This document shows positions 1-8,702 of a DNA stretch of 64,000 bases, one piece after another. Made by a program: the position numbers and the translations under genes. The notes under the pieces are model-generated. The model saw nothing but the letters and a program-made list of their open reading frames with translations. It did no database searches and was not told the DNA's origin. The DNA is from Mucilaginibacter sp. (GTDB taxonomy: Bacteria; Bacteroidota; Bacteroidia; Sphingobacteriales; Sphingobacteriaceae): assembly GCF_025362475.1 (NCBI RefSeq), contig NZ_JANYGH010000046.1, positions 1 through 64,000 of the forward strand, written 5' to 3'. The stretch's first letter is position 1, and each line of letters begins with the position of its first letter.

Positions 1-495
1 ACCTGCTCATATTCTGTAATTAGAAAACGATACTTATTCAGGTAGTTCCGCTTTAATGTAAGGTCATTGTTAATGTTTCGCATAACATTTAGCTTTATTC
101 CTTAAAGCTAATTCTGTTACCGAATTAGTTGACCTTTACAATTGCGAGTGGTAAAATCCGGTGGCCTCTGAAGGGGAAATGACGTTAAAAAGGTTTGTCA
201 TCCTGAGGAACGAAGGATCTATTTGCAAACTGTGCAGGGCGAAGAAGCATGGTGGAGAGTAGATCCTTCGTTCCTCAGGATGACAAAAGGAGTTTTAGCA
301 GGGTAGGAACGAAGCAATCGCGAACTATACAGAGCCGGCATCTGCAATTTGCACATCTACCCAGGTAACATATTGCTTACATGATAGTCTTAGGGTTAAT
401 TAACAAATTATAGTCACCTAAAAAATTAACAAATTTGTAATCTGCATATATGAAATCGGTCATCTGCATATTTGCACATTTGAAACTGCACATTT
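1..495. other. Intergenic region upstream of the signal peptidase genes
   Basis: I see no gene here. The stretch holds one long inverted repeat (194-287, listed separately), a short hairpin at about 91-111 (tagcttta / taaagcta) and, from about 339 to 495, several A+T-rich direct repeats of the type tgcatat and tgcacattt that run up to the start codon at 496. The function of the short repeats is unknown; they may include the promoter of the signal peptidase genes, but I could not place a clean TAnnTTTG box. Confidence 0.6.
194..287. repeat. Intergenic inverted repeat, family A copy 1
   Basis: Perfect 27-bp arms (194-220 and 261-287) start with tttgtcatcctgag and end at the matching aggatct. 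They enclose 40 bp that contain a conserved core, gcagggcgaagaagcatggt. The same arms and core, with small changes, recur at 4843-4939, 53800-53897 and 59639-59736. There is no ORF or transposase inside. It looks like a non-autonomous dispersed palindromic element of the REP or MITE type. Confidence 0.85.
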
Positions 496-1629
496 ATGAA
501 GTTTTTCACAAAAGATAAAAGCAAAGTAAAAAAGAAAAAAGGCCCTGTCCGTGAATGGGCTGATGCCATTGTTTTTGCTGTTATAGCTGCAACCCTGATC
601 CGTACACTTTTTATTGAGGCTTACGTAATCCCCAGCGGATCTATGGAAAGCTCGCTGCTCATTGGCGATTACCTGTTTGTAAGTAAAGTAAACTATGGGG
701 CGCGTATGCCAATAACGCCGCTTGCTATCCCGTTTACTGCCCACAATATCCCTTATACAGATATAAAATCATACTGGAGCGGTTTACAATTGCCATATTA
801 TCGCCTGCCCGGTTTTAGTGATATTAAAAAGGGAGATGTTGTTGTATTCAACTTACCTATGGAGGCCGATTCACCATATTACCGCCCGGTGGATAGACGT
901 GAAAATATCATTAAGCGTTGCCAGGGTACGCCCGGCGATACATTAAGTTTGGCCCAGGCCCAGGTGTATATTAATGGAAAACCCGAGCTAACATCTGTAA
1001 CCGGCGAAATGACCTATGTAATCAAGTCGGATGGTAACCCAATTAACCCGGAGCTGATCAACGAACTTCATTTAACGGATATCGCGGTAATCAACAACAC
1101 CGATTTTAAAGCCAATACAACCGTAGCATCGGCAAATAAATTAAAAGGGTTTTCGAACATTAAATCGGTTACGCCAGATGTTGCCATAAAAGGTTTAGTT
1201 GATGACCTGAACCCTGTTTACCCGCTATCGCACCCGGATTATAAAATAGGAGCCATGCCAAGATACGGTTGGAACGTTGATAACTTTGGACCGGTTATTA
1301 TCCCCAAAAAAGGCTGGACAGTTAAACTCGATAGCCTTACGTTTCCAATTTATGGCAGGGCTATTGCCATTTATGAGCACAATACTGTAAAAGTAGTAGG
1401 CAATGATGTTTTTATAAACGGAAAAAAAGCCGATACTTACACCTTTAAAATGAATTACTACTGGATGATGGGTGATAACCGCCATAATTCAACAGATTCG
1501 CGTTACTGGGGCTTTTTGCCAGAGGATCATGTAGTAGGGAAGGCTTTATTTACCTGGTTGAGTGTGGATAGCACCGCATCATTTGTAAATAAAATACGCT
1601 GGAACAGGTTATTTAGAGGGATACATTAA
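496..1629 (+). CDS. lepB: Signal peptidase I (S26 family)
   Basis: Membrane-bound leader peptidase that removes signal peptides from exported proteins. After a short Lys-rich cytoplasmic tail there is one membrane segment (about residues 22-42), then the S26 motif PSGSMESSLLIGDYLFVSK with catalytic Ser49, and the general base in RENIIKRCQGTPGD (Lys140). The late box GDNRHNSTDSRYWGF near the C-terminus is also intact. At 377 aa it is longer than the roughly 200-320 aa usual in proteobacteria, with an insert between the Lys box and the GDNR box, as is common in Bacteroidota. The ATG at 496 gives a complete tail and membrane segment. A second homologue starts 23 bp downstream, so the two are probably one transcript. 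Identification is secure. Confidence 0.95.
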   Translation: MKFFTKDKSKVKKKKGPVREWADAIVFAVIAATLIRTLFIEAYVIPSGSMESSLLIGDYLFVSKVNYGARMPITPLAIPFTAHNIPYTDIKSYWSGLQLPYYRLPGFSDIKKGDVVVFNLPMEADSPYYRPVDRRENIIKRCQGTPGDTLSLAQAQVYINGKPELTSVTGEMTYVIKSDGNPINPELINELHLTDIAVINNTDFKANTTVASANKLKGFSNIKSVTPDVAIKGLVDDLNPVYPLSHPDYKIGAMPRYGWNVDNFGPVIIPKKGWTVKLDSLTFPIYGRAIAIYEHNTVKVVGNDVFINGKKADTYTFKMNYYWMMGDNRHNSTDSRYWGFLPEDHVVGKALFTWLSVDSTASFVNKIRWNRLFRGIH

Positions 1630-1652
1630 TTAGAAAATTAAAATAACATATA

Positions 1653-3122
1653 GTGAATATTGTAATCGGGGTTTTATTACTGATAGTTCTGCCTTACATA
1701 GGCTTATACAAATTATTTGAAAAAGCTGGCCGACCAGGCTGGGAAGGCCTTGTGCCCATCTATAATATTTATGTGATGTTGAAACTAAGCGGCAGGCCCA
1801 TGTGGTGGCTGGCGCTGATGTTATTGCCGGGCATCAATATCCTGGTATTGATAGGCATCATTGTTGATTTTGTAAAATCATACGGCAAGTTTGCCTTGCT
1901 TGATCATATAGGCGCTGTTGCATTTTCATTTATATTTTTACCAAAGTGGGGATTTGATAAGGACACAAAATATTTGGGCCTGTCGGCAAGTCCGGAGTTT
2001 AGGGAGAAATATAAAAAGGCACTTAAAAAGACGCCTACACGTGAATGGGCCGATGCCATTATTTTCGCGGTAATAGCGGCCACTATGATCCGTACGCTTT
2101 TTATTGAAGCTTACGTGATCCCGAGTGCATCTATGGAAAGCTCTTTACTTATTGGCGATTACTTGTTTGTAAGCAAGGTTAACTATGGTGCCCGTTTACC
2201 GATGACACCCGTTGCATTCCCTTTTGCGCACCACACCATGCCGCTCATAAATACCAAAGCTTACTGGGATGGTATTGAGTTGCCATATTACCGCTTACCT
2301 GGCTTAAGCGATATTAAAAAAGGCGATGTTGTGGTATTTAATTACCCTATGGATGCCGATTCGCCTTTGTACAGGCCAGTTGATAAACGCGAAAACTTTA
2401 TTAAACGCTGCCAGGGTACACCCGGCGATACATTAAGTATTGTTAACGCGCAGGTTTTCATAAACGGCAAAACCGAAACTACTCCTGTAAACGGCGAAAT
2501 GACTTACAGGGTTAAGTACGATGGAACGCCGCTGAACCCACAGCTTACTTCCGATTTACACCTGGAAGATATCAACAGCGATAAGACCAATGAGTTTACA
2601 ACAAATACAACGGCATCATCGGCAAAAACTTTAAAAGGATATTCAAATATTAAATCGGTAACGCCCGAAATTACACCTGCCGGCTCACCGGATGTTAATT
2701 ACTCCGTTTTCCCTGCAAAATTCCCTAACTATAAAATCACGCCAAACTTCCCTAATTTTGTTTGGAACCCGGATAATTTTGGTCCGATTGTAGTTCCCAA
2801 AAAAGGTTGGACAGTGAAGCTGGATAGCTTAACGTTCCCGGTTTATGGTCGCGCGATAGAGATTTACGAGGGTAACAAAGTAGAGGTAGTAGGGAAAGAT
2901 ATTATGATCAACGGCAAAAAAGCCGATAGCTACACCTTTAAGCTTAACTACTATTTTATGATGGGGGATAACCGCCATAATTCCGAAGATTCACGTTTCT
3001 GGGGTTTTGTACCCGAAGATCATATTGTAGGCAAGGCGCTCTTCATCTGGATGAGTATTGATGACCAGGCCTCTTTCCTGAGCAAAATCAGGTGGAGCAG
3101 GTTGTTTAATATTATCAGGTAG
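1653..3122 (+). CDS. lepB: Signal peptidase I with N-terminal membrane domain
   Basis: Second S26 leader peptidase of 489 aa, clearly a paralogue of the gene just upstream: the peptidase part (from about residue 130) keeps the Ser box (PSASMESSLLIGDYLF), the Lys box (RENFIKRCQGTPGD) and GDNRHNSEDSRFWGF. The first 125 residues are extra: two or three hydrophobic segments around GRPGWEGLVPIYN and WWLALMLLPGINILVLIG, a pattern resembling the DUF5684-type membrane domain. The start is GTG at 1653, because no ATG begins that domain. Both catalytic residues are present, so it should be active. A strong terminator follows at 3140-3177. Why two copies are kept is not shown by the sequence; different substrates or a processing role for the extra membrane part are inferences. 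Confidence 0.92.
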   Translation: MNIVIGVLLLIVLPYIGLYKLFEKAGRPGWEGLVPIYNIYVMLKLSGRPMWWLALMLLPGINILVLIGIIVDFVKSYGKFALLDHIGAVAFSFIFLPKWGFDKDTKYLGLSASPEFREKYKKALKKTPTREWADAIIFAVIAATMIRTLFIEAYVIPSASMESSLLIGDYLFVSKVNYGARLPMTPVAFPFAHHTMPLINTKAYWDGIELPYYRLPGLSDIKKGDVVVFNYPMDADSPLYRPVDKRENFIKRCQGTPGDTLSIVNAQVFINGKTETTPVNGEMTYRVKYDGTPLNPQLTSDLHLEDINSDKTNEFTTNTTASSAKTLKGYSNIKSVTPEITPAGSPDVNYSVFPAKFPNYKITPNFPNFVWNPDNFGPIVVPKKGWTVKLDSLTFPVYGRAIEIYEGNKVEVVGKDIMINGKKADSYTFKLNYYFMMGDNRHNSEDSRFWGFVPEDHIVGKALFIWMSIDDQASFLSKIRWSRLFNIIR

Positions 3123-3139
3123 TATTGTCACGAAACCTA

Positions 3140-3177
3140 AAAGGCCCGGCTATTGTTAAAATAGCCGGGCCTTTTTT
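3140..3177 (+). terminator. Rho-independent terminator of the lepB pair
   Basis: A GC-rich hairpin with perfect arms aaaggcccggctat and atagccgggccttt, a 6-base loop and a run of T starts 18 bp after the stop codon at 3122. Confidence 0.9.
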
Positions 3178-3575
3178 GTTGAAATATTTTTGTCATTCCT
3201 CGTTACCTATGGCAAGTTATAAAAATGAAGTCATCCTGAACTTGTTTCAGGACCCCACAGGACAGGTAGACCACATGTAATATACTTAGCATTAGGGTGC
3301 TGAAGCAAGTTCAATCCTGAGGTACGAAGGATTTATTAGTAAACTATGCAGATCGGATATGCGCGGCGTAGATTAGATGTTTTAAGCATGACCTGTGACG
3401 TATTTATTATCAAAGTATTTGCATTCAAAAAGGGCCGGTCACCCTGAGCTTGTCGAAGGGGCGCGCGCAGAGGCCTTTGCCCACATGCTTCGACAGGCTC
3501 AGCAGGACAGCCTTTTTTTTAAAAGGTCATTTCCTTTTCAGTATCTCTGTATTTCACAAATTAGGAGATAAAGGT
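3178..3575. other. Gene-free gap with two decayed inverted repeats
   Basis: No gene is visible. About 3222-3345 carries a decayed palindrome whose arms read gtcatcctgaacttg and caagttcaatcctga. A second inverted repeat occupies about 3431-3515, with arms around caccctgagcttgtcgaag and cttcgacaggctcagcagga followed by a run of eight T. The second may also act as the terminator of the convergent gene pair. Confidence 0.65.
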
Positions 3576-4112
3576 TTAATCACTATCCAATTCCTTTAAC
3601 AACGCCAATCCTTCTTCCCATTCGCCTAAATTTGATGAGGCGTTAATATGTGTTGCATCGCCAATGCTGATAAGCTTGCTGCCCCAGCTATCTGCAAATA
3701 ATTGAGCACGTTCCGGGCGTACATAGTAATCGTTGGTGCTCATTACTACAATACTTTTAAACGGTAGCTTTATTAACGGCACGGGTGAGAAACCGGTAGT
3801 GCCTTCGGGATAAGTGTCGGCCTCTGTATCGCTGGGAGCAACCAGCAGCGCTCCTTTTATGGTAATGTTAAATTCCCTGGCCCAATAGGCGATAGTGGCA
3901 CAGGCAAGGCTATGGCCTGCCAGGATCACTTCGGCAGGGTTGTGTGGGGTAACGTAATCGTTAAGTGTTTTAATCCAATCGGCGCAAATAGGTGTTTCCC
4001 AATCCTGTTGCTCAACGCGGATAAGATTAAATTGCTTTTCCCAAATAGATTGCCAATGCTCAGGTCCGGAATTGCCCAGGCCAGGAATGATAAGTATGGT
4101 TGATTTAAACAC
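3576..4112 (-). CDS. RBBP9/YdeN-family serine hydrolase
   Basis: Small cytoplasmic alpha/beta hydrolase of 178 aa, the normal size for the RBBP9/YdeN family. It opens with the family signature IIPGLGNSGPEHWQS. The nucleophile elbow is AGHSLA (Ser68), the acid is probably Asp128 in MSTNDYYV, and the His is His155 in GDATHINASS, so the triad looks complete. There is no signal peptide. The natural substrate of the bacterial members is not settled. It is a single gene, convergent with the lepB pair and separated from the next minus-strand gene by a palindromic repeat. Confidence 0.88.
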   Translation of the reverse strand: MFKSTILIIPGLGNSGPEHWQSIWEKQFNLIRVEQQDWETPICADWIKTLNDYVTPHNPAEVILAGHSLACATIAYWAREFNITIKGALLVAPSDTEADTYPEGTTGFSPVPLIKLPFKSIVVMSTNDYYVRPERAQLFADSWGSKLISIGDATHINASSNLGEWEEGLALLKELDSD

Positions 4113-4200
4113 GATTTATAAGGTTTTATGTGATTAAAAAGATTTTGGTTTGCTAATTAATTCCAGCCAGATCTCCCTTTCCCCTCTTACATTAAAAAGC

Positions 4201-4328
4201 GTTGTCATTTCGATCGAGGTACGAGGAGAAATCTTATACGATATGCAAAAGCCAGCTATACAGGGTGTAGAAGATTTCTCTTTCGCCCCACCGCTTATTC
4301 CTTCCCTTTGCTCTATCGAAATGACAAA
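4201..4328. repeat. Intergenic inverted repeat, family B
   Basis: Imperfect palindrome with arms starting gttgtcatttcgatcgagg and ending ctctatcgaaatgacaaat, and an inner pair agaaatctt / agatttct. The layout resembles family A (a gtcat...atgac outer end around an inner pair) but the sequence differs. No coding potential is credible on either strand. Confidence 0.7.
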
Positions 4329-4332
4329 TTTT

Positions 4333-4827
4333 TTATTTAAAAGATGTATCCAGTCCAACTCCCCCTTCAGGGGGGCGGGGGGCTTCCGCTACCTGTTTTA
4401 TCACCTCATTCCGTTGTTGCAGCAAGTTGCGCATATATCTTTCCAAAAACAGGAAATTAGCTATAATTCCTAAGAAACCCAACGGTGCATCAAACATAAA
4501 AATGTCTTTCATCAGGGTTTGGTTATTGATGGGATAAAAATAATGCTCGTGCCTGAAGTTTTTAAATGCCCCCTGTACCATTTCGTCGGTAAAGTAATTG
4601 GGGTATTCCATTTCGGTAACCTTTGAGGTTAAGGTTTGCCATATGCCGAAATGCTTTGCGCGCCAGGTAACAGTTTCGCCCAACTCAATCAGGCCGCTGG
4701 TGCGCCCGGCAACTGCCGATTCACCGCTTTGCTGCATCGAGTCCACATGGATGTCGATACTCCTGGCAAGGTTGAAACACTTTGCAATAGGAGCATTGAT
4801 ATGGGTGGCTAATTCGATAATAGGCAT
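4333..4827 (-). CDS. SRPBCC (START-like) family protein
   Basis: Protein of 164 aa with the typical start of the polyketide-cyclase/SRPBCC fold: MPIIELATHINAPIAKCFNL, then ETVTWRAKHFGIWQTLTSKV and a Phe/His-rich strand (FKNFRHEHYFYPI). Family members bind hydrophobic ligands in a deep pocket; the ligand cannot be told from sequence. The last 15 or so residues (APRPPEGGVGLDTSFK) are not part of the fold. They are read from a G-run/C-run intergenic repeat at about 4350-4391, so the natural stop was probably lost and replaced when that repeat inserted or expanded. Confidence 0.82.
   Translation of the reverse strand: MPIIELATHINAPIAKCFNLARSIDIHVDSMQQSGESAVAGRTSGLIELGETVTWRAKHFGIWQTLTSKVTEMEYPNYFTDEMVQGAFKNFRHEHYFYPINNQTLMKDIFMFDAPLGFLGIIANFLFLERYMRNLLQQRNEVIKQVAEAPRPPEGGVGLDTSFK
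4350..4391. repeat. C-run/G-run intergenic repeat, family C, inside a coding end
   Basis: The sequence aactcccccttcagggggg followed by cggggggctt is a short palindrome of a type that recurs at 12628-12658 and, in longer form, near 63840-63970. Here it lies inside the reading frame of the SRPBCC gene and encodes its C-terminal tail. Confidence 0.7.
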
Positions 4828-4842
4828 ATTATAAAAAAAACT

Positions 4843-4939
4843 TTTGTCATCCTGAACGCAGTGAAGGATCTATTATTCACCATGCTTCTTCGCCCTGTAA
4901 ATCTGCGAATAGATCCTTCACTGCGTTCAGGATGACAAA
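4843..4939. repeat. Intergenic inverted repeat, family A copy 2
   Basis: Perfect 29-bp arms (4843-4871 and 4911-4939) of the tttgtcatcctgaacgcag type, around a 39-bp core with catgcttcttcgccctgta, which is the reverse complement of the core in copy 1. It sits between the minus-strand SRPBCC gene and asnS. Confidence 0.88.
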
Positions 4940-5056
4940 CCTTTTAGAGCGTCTTTTTCCTTTAATATTTCGCGCAATTTTAATTGGCGCAATGACATGG
5001 ATTTATGTCTTGTGGCGTTTTGCAGGAAAAATCCTGCAAAATCCTTTTAATCATGT

Positions 5057-6505
5057 TTAAAATTCCGCATTCTTCGGGAACCTTGGGAAAGGGATTACGT
5101 CACGGATGTTACCCATACCGGTAACAAACAATACCAAACGCTCAAAGCCTAAACCAAAGCCGGCATGTTCGCAGGCACCGAAGCGACGGGTATCCAGGTA
5201 CCACCAAAGTTCATCTTTAGGGATACCCATTTCGTCCATGCGTTGTTCCAGTTTATCCAGGCGCTCTTCACGTTGTGAACCACCCACAATTTCACCAATA
5301 CCAGGGAAAAGAATATCCATAGCACGAACAGTTTCGCGACCCTGGGCATCCGGCTCGTTCTGGCGCATGTAAAATGCTTTAATAGCCTTAGGGTAATCGG
5401 TAAGGATCACCGGTTTTTTAAAGTGTTTCTCTACCAGGTAGCGCTCATGTTCTGATTGCAGATCGGTTCCCCATCCTTCAATAGGATATTGAAATTTTTT
5501 CTTCTTGTTCGGTGTCGATTCTTTTAAAATATCAATAGCCTCGGTATAAGTAAGGCGTTCAAAATCATTATCCAGGCAAAACTGAAGTTTCTCCAGTAAG
5601 CTCATTTCCGACCGCTCGTTCTGTGGTTTTTGCTTTTCTTCTTCCTGCAGGCGTTGAGTTAAAAACTCAATATCATCCGGGTTTTTATCCAGCGCGTATT
5701 TAATCACATATTTCAGCATGTCCTCGGCAAGGTCCATGTTGTCATCAAGGTCGTTAAAGGCAACTTCCGGTTCAATCATCCAAAACTCGGCAAGGTGACG
5801 GGTAGTGTTTGAGTTTTCGGCACGAAAAGTTGGTCCGAAAGTATAAATATCGCTCAGGGCCATAGCACCCAGCTCGCCTTCCAGTTGCCCGGATACGGTA
5901 AGGTTAGTAGAGGTGCCAAAGAAATCCTGTTTATAGTCAACCTCACCGGTATCGGTTTTAGGGATATTGTTAAGATCGAAGTTGGTTACGTGAAAAGCTT
6001 CACCTGCACCTTCAGCGTCAGATTGTGTGATAACCGGCGTGTGCAGGTAAACAAAACCGCGCTCCTGGAAAAACTGGTGTACTGCAAATGCCAGGCTGTT
6101 GCGCAGGCGAAATATCGACCCAAAAGTACTGGTGCGGAAACGGAGGTGCGCATTTTCCCTTAAAAACTCCAGGCTATGCTTTTTAGGCTGAATAGGGTAT
6201 TTTTCGGGATCACTATCGCCTAAGATATCAATATTGGCGGCTATAACTTCTACCGTTTGGCCTTTGCCTAATGAGGCGATCAGTTTTCCTGATACGCTGA
6301 TTGCAGCGCCAACAGTAATGCGTTTTAACAATGCAGGATCGGTGTTTTCAAAATCAACCACGATCTGGATATTGTTATTGGTTGAGCCATCATTCAAAGC
6401 AATAAAACGATTTGACCGGAAGGCACGTACCCATCCCTTAACTGTTACATCAATATCAGTTTGCTGGCTCTGCAGCAATGCTTTGATCTTTGTGCGCTGA
6501 CTCAT
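5057..6505 (-). CDS. asnS: Asparaginyl-tRNA synthetase
   Basis: Class IIb aminoacyl-tRNA synthetase that charges tRNA-Asn. The N-terminal OB-fold anticodon-binding domain (about residues 1-110, [20 protein letters not shown]) is followed by the catalytic core with motif 2 ([21 protein letters not shown] region) and motif 3 ([12 protein letters not shown] near the C-terminus). I place the start at the ATG at 6505 ([11 protein letters not shown]), giving 482 aa. A longer frame with 11 more residues is possible, but those residues are not like the family. It stands alone between a repeat and the lipoprotein pair. Confidence 0.96.
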   Translation of the reverse strand: MSQRTKIKALLQSQQTDIDVTVKGWVRAFRSNRFIALNDGSTNNNIQIVVDFENTDPALLKRITVGAAISVSGKLIASLGKGQTVEVIAANIDILGDSDPEKYPIQPKKHSLEFLRENAHLRFRTSTFGSIFRLRNSLAFAVHQFFQERGFVYLHTPVITQSDAEGAGEAFHVTNFDLNNIPKTDTGEVDYKQDFFGTSTNLTVSGQLEGELGAMALSDIYTFGPTFRAENSNTTRHLAEFWMIEPEVAFNDLDDNMDLAEDMLKYVIKYALDKNPDDIEFLTQRLQEEEKQKPQNERSEMSLLEKLQFCLDNDFERLTYTEAIDILKESTPNKKKKFQYPIEGWGTDLQSEHERYLVEKHFKKPVILTDYPKAIKAFYMRQNEPDAQGRETVRAMDILFPGIGEIVGGSQREERLDKLEQRMDEMGIPKDELWWYLDTRRFGACEHAGFGLGFERLVLFVTGMGNIRDVIPFPRFPKNAEF

Positions 6506-6538
6506 ATAAGTATATTTTTTAGAGCCGCAAAAATACAA

Positions 6539-7030
6539 TTAATTATGTAATGATACTTTGAATTTTCCCTCTAAAAAACGGATACTATCCGGTTGACTGC
6601 CTACAGGTTTGTCGAAAATTTTAACAAATCTAACGTTAAAAAGCCCCTGGATGATTTTGTCTTTCTCATTAAGTGCAACCACAATTACCGTATTGTTGTG
6701 GGTTGTGCTTAGCTTATACCTGGCTACAATTTCATTGCCTTTGGTAATATGATAAAAACCTTCGTCACTTTTCAGTTCATAATAGCCAAGACCGTTTAAC
6801 TTTAATTTAAAGCCGAATGTTTCCATCATATCGGTCACATTGTTTGTGCCCGATATGATGGCGGTATCCTGTGCTGTGGCAAGGCTTAATGGATCAAATT
6901 TCCATTCCGCACCATTTTTCTGCGTAATAATAAAGTCCGCTATCGTCGGGAAATCACAGCATTTCTTTTTGGCACATGAAGCAATAAGCAACAGCGTTAT
7001 GGAAAATAACAAAAGCAGGTGTTTTTTCAT
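6539..7030 (-). CDS. Small lipoprotein, paralogue of the next gene
   Basis: Lipoprotein of 163 aa: signal LLLLFSITLLLIASC with the lipobox Cys at residue 19, then the unusual KKKCC. The rest is beta-rich with NGAEWKFDP, DTAIISGTN, IIQGLFNVRF and FLEGKFKVSL, which resembles Bacteroidota lipoproteins of the DUF6252 type; that family call is tentative. It is a tandem paralogue of 7157-7642, with the same lipobox-plus-CC start and the same closing motif FLxGKFxVxLH. The function is unknown. It should be anchored in a membrane facing the periplasm or the outside. Confidence 0.75.
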   Translation of the reverse strand: MKKHLLLLFSITLLLIASCAKKKCCDFPTIADFIITQKNGAEWKFDPLSLATAQDTAIISGTNNVTDMMETFGFKLKLNGLGYYELKSDEGFYHITKGNEIVARYKLSTTHNNTVIVVALNEKDKIIQGLFNVRFVKIFDKPVGSQPDSIRFLEGKFKVSLHN

Positions 7031-7156
7031 AACAATTTAACTGTAGGAAGTTATTAATAACTGGCTTCATAAAGATATTCAAAAGTTATGACTGCTGCTC
7101 TGATTATCAAATATTTGATAATGATGATTATTGGCGTTTTTTAGACGAAAATTCAA

Positions 7157-7642
7157 TTATTTATATTTATGTAATTGAATTTGGAATTTGCCATTTAAAA
7201 ATTGAAGGCTGGCTGGCTTATCTGAGGGATAGGTATGTTTTAGTTTTACGCTGAAAGTGCCGGCTATAACATTTGAATCTTTATTAAAGGCAGTAATCTC
7301 AACCGAATTTGCAAAGGTATCATCAAGTTGATATTCGCTTACAATAACATCCCTGCCAATAGTATTATAGTACCATGCCTGTTTGCCCTTTAAAGTATAT
7401 TTTCCAGGTGCCGATGCCTTAAACTGCAGGGTTAAGGTTTCTTCGAGGGTTGTACTAAAATTGGTGCCAAATATGGCTACGGTATCGCCTACCAGGGTAC
7501 TGCTTGTTGGGTCGGCGGTCCAGTGAGCGCTGTTCTTTTCAGCGGTAATGAATGGTTGTTTTGGCATAACGCAGCAATCTTTTTTGCCGCAGGCAGTTAA
7601 AAAAAGGAACAGGACAGAAAGTAATAGCAGGTTTTTTTTCAT
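7157..7642 (-). CDS. Small lipoprotein, paralogue of the previous gene
   Basis: Lipoprotein of 161 aa with signal LLLLSVLFLFLTAC and a following KKDCC. It shares with 6539-7030 the length, the Cys pair just after the lipid anchor, the block SAHWTADP (compare GAEWKFDP), a GTN motif, VIAGTFSVKL and the ending LQFLNGKFQIQLH. Divergence between the two is high, so the duplication is old. The gap between them (126 bp) holds no clear terminator. Probably a DUF6252-like beta-sandwich; the role is unknown. Confidence 0.75.
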   Translation of the reverse strand: MKKNLLLLSVLFLFLTACGKKDCCVMPKQPFITAEKNSAHWTADPTSSTLVGDTVAIFGTNFSTTLEETLTLQFKASAPGKYTLKGKQAWYYNTIGRDVIVSEYQLDDTFANSVEITAFNKDSNVIAGTFSVKLKHTYPSDKPASLQFLNGKFQIQLHKYK

Positions 7643-7782
7643 GGTAACAGGTTTTAATGTAGTTACGGAGCATCAACTGGTTTTGATACAGTTACATGAA
7701 AACAAATAACAGTTTTATGATATAAACAAACTCCATATTAAAAGCCTATTTGCTTAAGTTTGCCGCTCATTTAAAAGCTGCC

Positions 7783-8652
7783 ATGAATCCTAAAGTAAGT
7801 CTCGTTATTGGCATTTTATGCATCTCGTTTTCGCCCATATTTGTTAAGCTTGCCGGGGTATCGCCAATTGGGGCCGCGTTTTATAGGGTTTTTGTGGCAT
7901 GGCTTTGCCTGTTGCCTTTTTGCATTGCTAAAAAGAAATTTCGGATTGAAAAACGGCAGCTGATAATTGCGGTAACCGCCGGCATCGTATTCGCTGCGGA
8001 TATAGCGGTCTGGAATCTTTCTTTATTAAAGATCAGTGCTACAGTATCAACATTGATAGCTAACCTGGCCCCCGTTTGGGTTGGCTTGCTGAGCTTCCTG
8101 ATATTCAAAAAAAACGCTGGCTTATTATTCTGGATAGGTACCGTAGTTGCCATAGCCGGTATGGTAGTGCTGGTAGGCTATGAGCATATCTTGCACCTTG
8201 AACTTAATGCCGGCATTTTATTGGCCATATTGGCCAGTTTGTTTTATGCTACTTATATTATAATCACTAAAACAATCATGGGGCGCCTGGATGTATTTAC
8301 GTTTATGTTTTATAGCATGCTAAGCGCAAGTGTATTTCTGTTGATGATCAGCAGCTTCATGGGTAATAATATTGTTGACTACTCCTTAAAAGTTTGGCTG
8401 TGTTTTGTGGGGATGGGGCTAATATGCCAGCTTATTGGCTGGTTAACTATTAATTATTCATTAAGGTACCTGGAATCAACCAAGGTGGCCATAGCCTTAT
8501 TGAGCCAAACGGTATTTGCGGGACTGCTTGCAGCGGTTTTTTTGAAAGAAAAATTGGAGGCGAAAGAAATTATAGGCAGCGTTATTGTGTTGGCTGGTAT
8601 CGCCGTAACATTTTTAAGGCCACGTAATCAAGTAAATAAAATAGTATCTTAA
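7783..8652 (+). CDS. EamA/DMT-family transporter
   Basis: Inner-membrane protein of about 289 aa with ten hydrophobic segments in two EamA repeats, typical of drug/metabolite transporters (RhaT/YdcZ-like). Repeat 1 starts at VSLVIGILCISFSPIFVKLA, repeat 2 at ILLAILASLFYATYIIITK, and it ends in the usual LGxxxVLAGI-type helix (IIGSVIVLAGIAVTFLRP). The substrate cannot be predicted. I use the ATG at 7783 (MNPKVSLVIG), because the longer TTG frame adds residues not seen in the family. Confidence 0.88.
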   Translation: MNPKVSLVIGILCISFSPIFVKLAGVSPIGAAFYRVFVAWLCLLPFCIAKKKFRIEKRQLIIAVTAGIVFAADIAVWNLSLLKISATVSTLIANLAPVWVGLLSFLIFKKNAGLLFWIGTVVAIAGMVVLVGYEHILHLELNAGILLAILASLFYATYIIITKTIMGRLDVFTFMFYSMLSASVFLLMISSFMGNNIVDYSLKVWLCFVGMGLICQLIGWLTINYSLRYLESTKVAIALLSQTVFAGLLAAVFLKEKLEAKEIIGSVIVLAGIAVTFLRPRNQVNKIVS

Positions 8653-8683
8653 CGTTTGTTAATCATCAATTGATGAATTGCCC

Positions 8684-8691
8684 TACATTTG
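8684..8691 (+). promoter_or_regulatory. Candidate -7 promoter box of dnaG
   Basis: The octamer tacatttg matches the Bacteroidota -7 consensus TAnnTTTG, 11 bp before the dnaG start codon. A TTTG at 8655-8658 would be the -33 element, but the 25-bp spacer is longer than usual. Confidence 0.4.
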
Positions 8692-8702
8692 CATTTTAGC
8701 TC

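Noticed and set aside
194..287. Family A palindrome as a terminator
   Set aside because: The arms have no following T run, the 40-bp centre is conserved between copies, and copies lie in gaps that already have separate terminators (for example 53757-53802).
4150..4473. Plus-strand ORF over the family B repeat and the SRPBCC C-terminus
   Set aside because: It is a translation of repeat DNA and antisense; no start signal or family match.
7750..7782. TTG start extending the EamA transporter by 11 residues
   Set aside because: The extension is not hydrophobic like the family start, and an ATG directly before the first helix exists at 7783.
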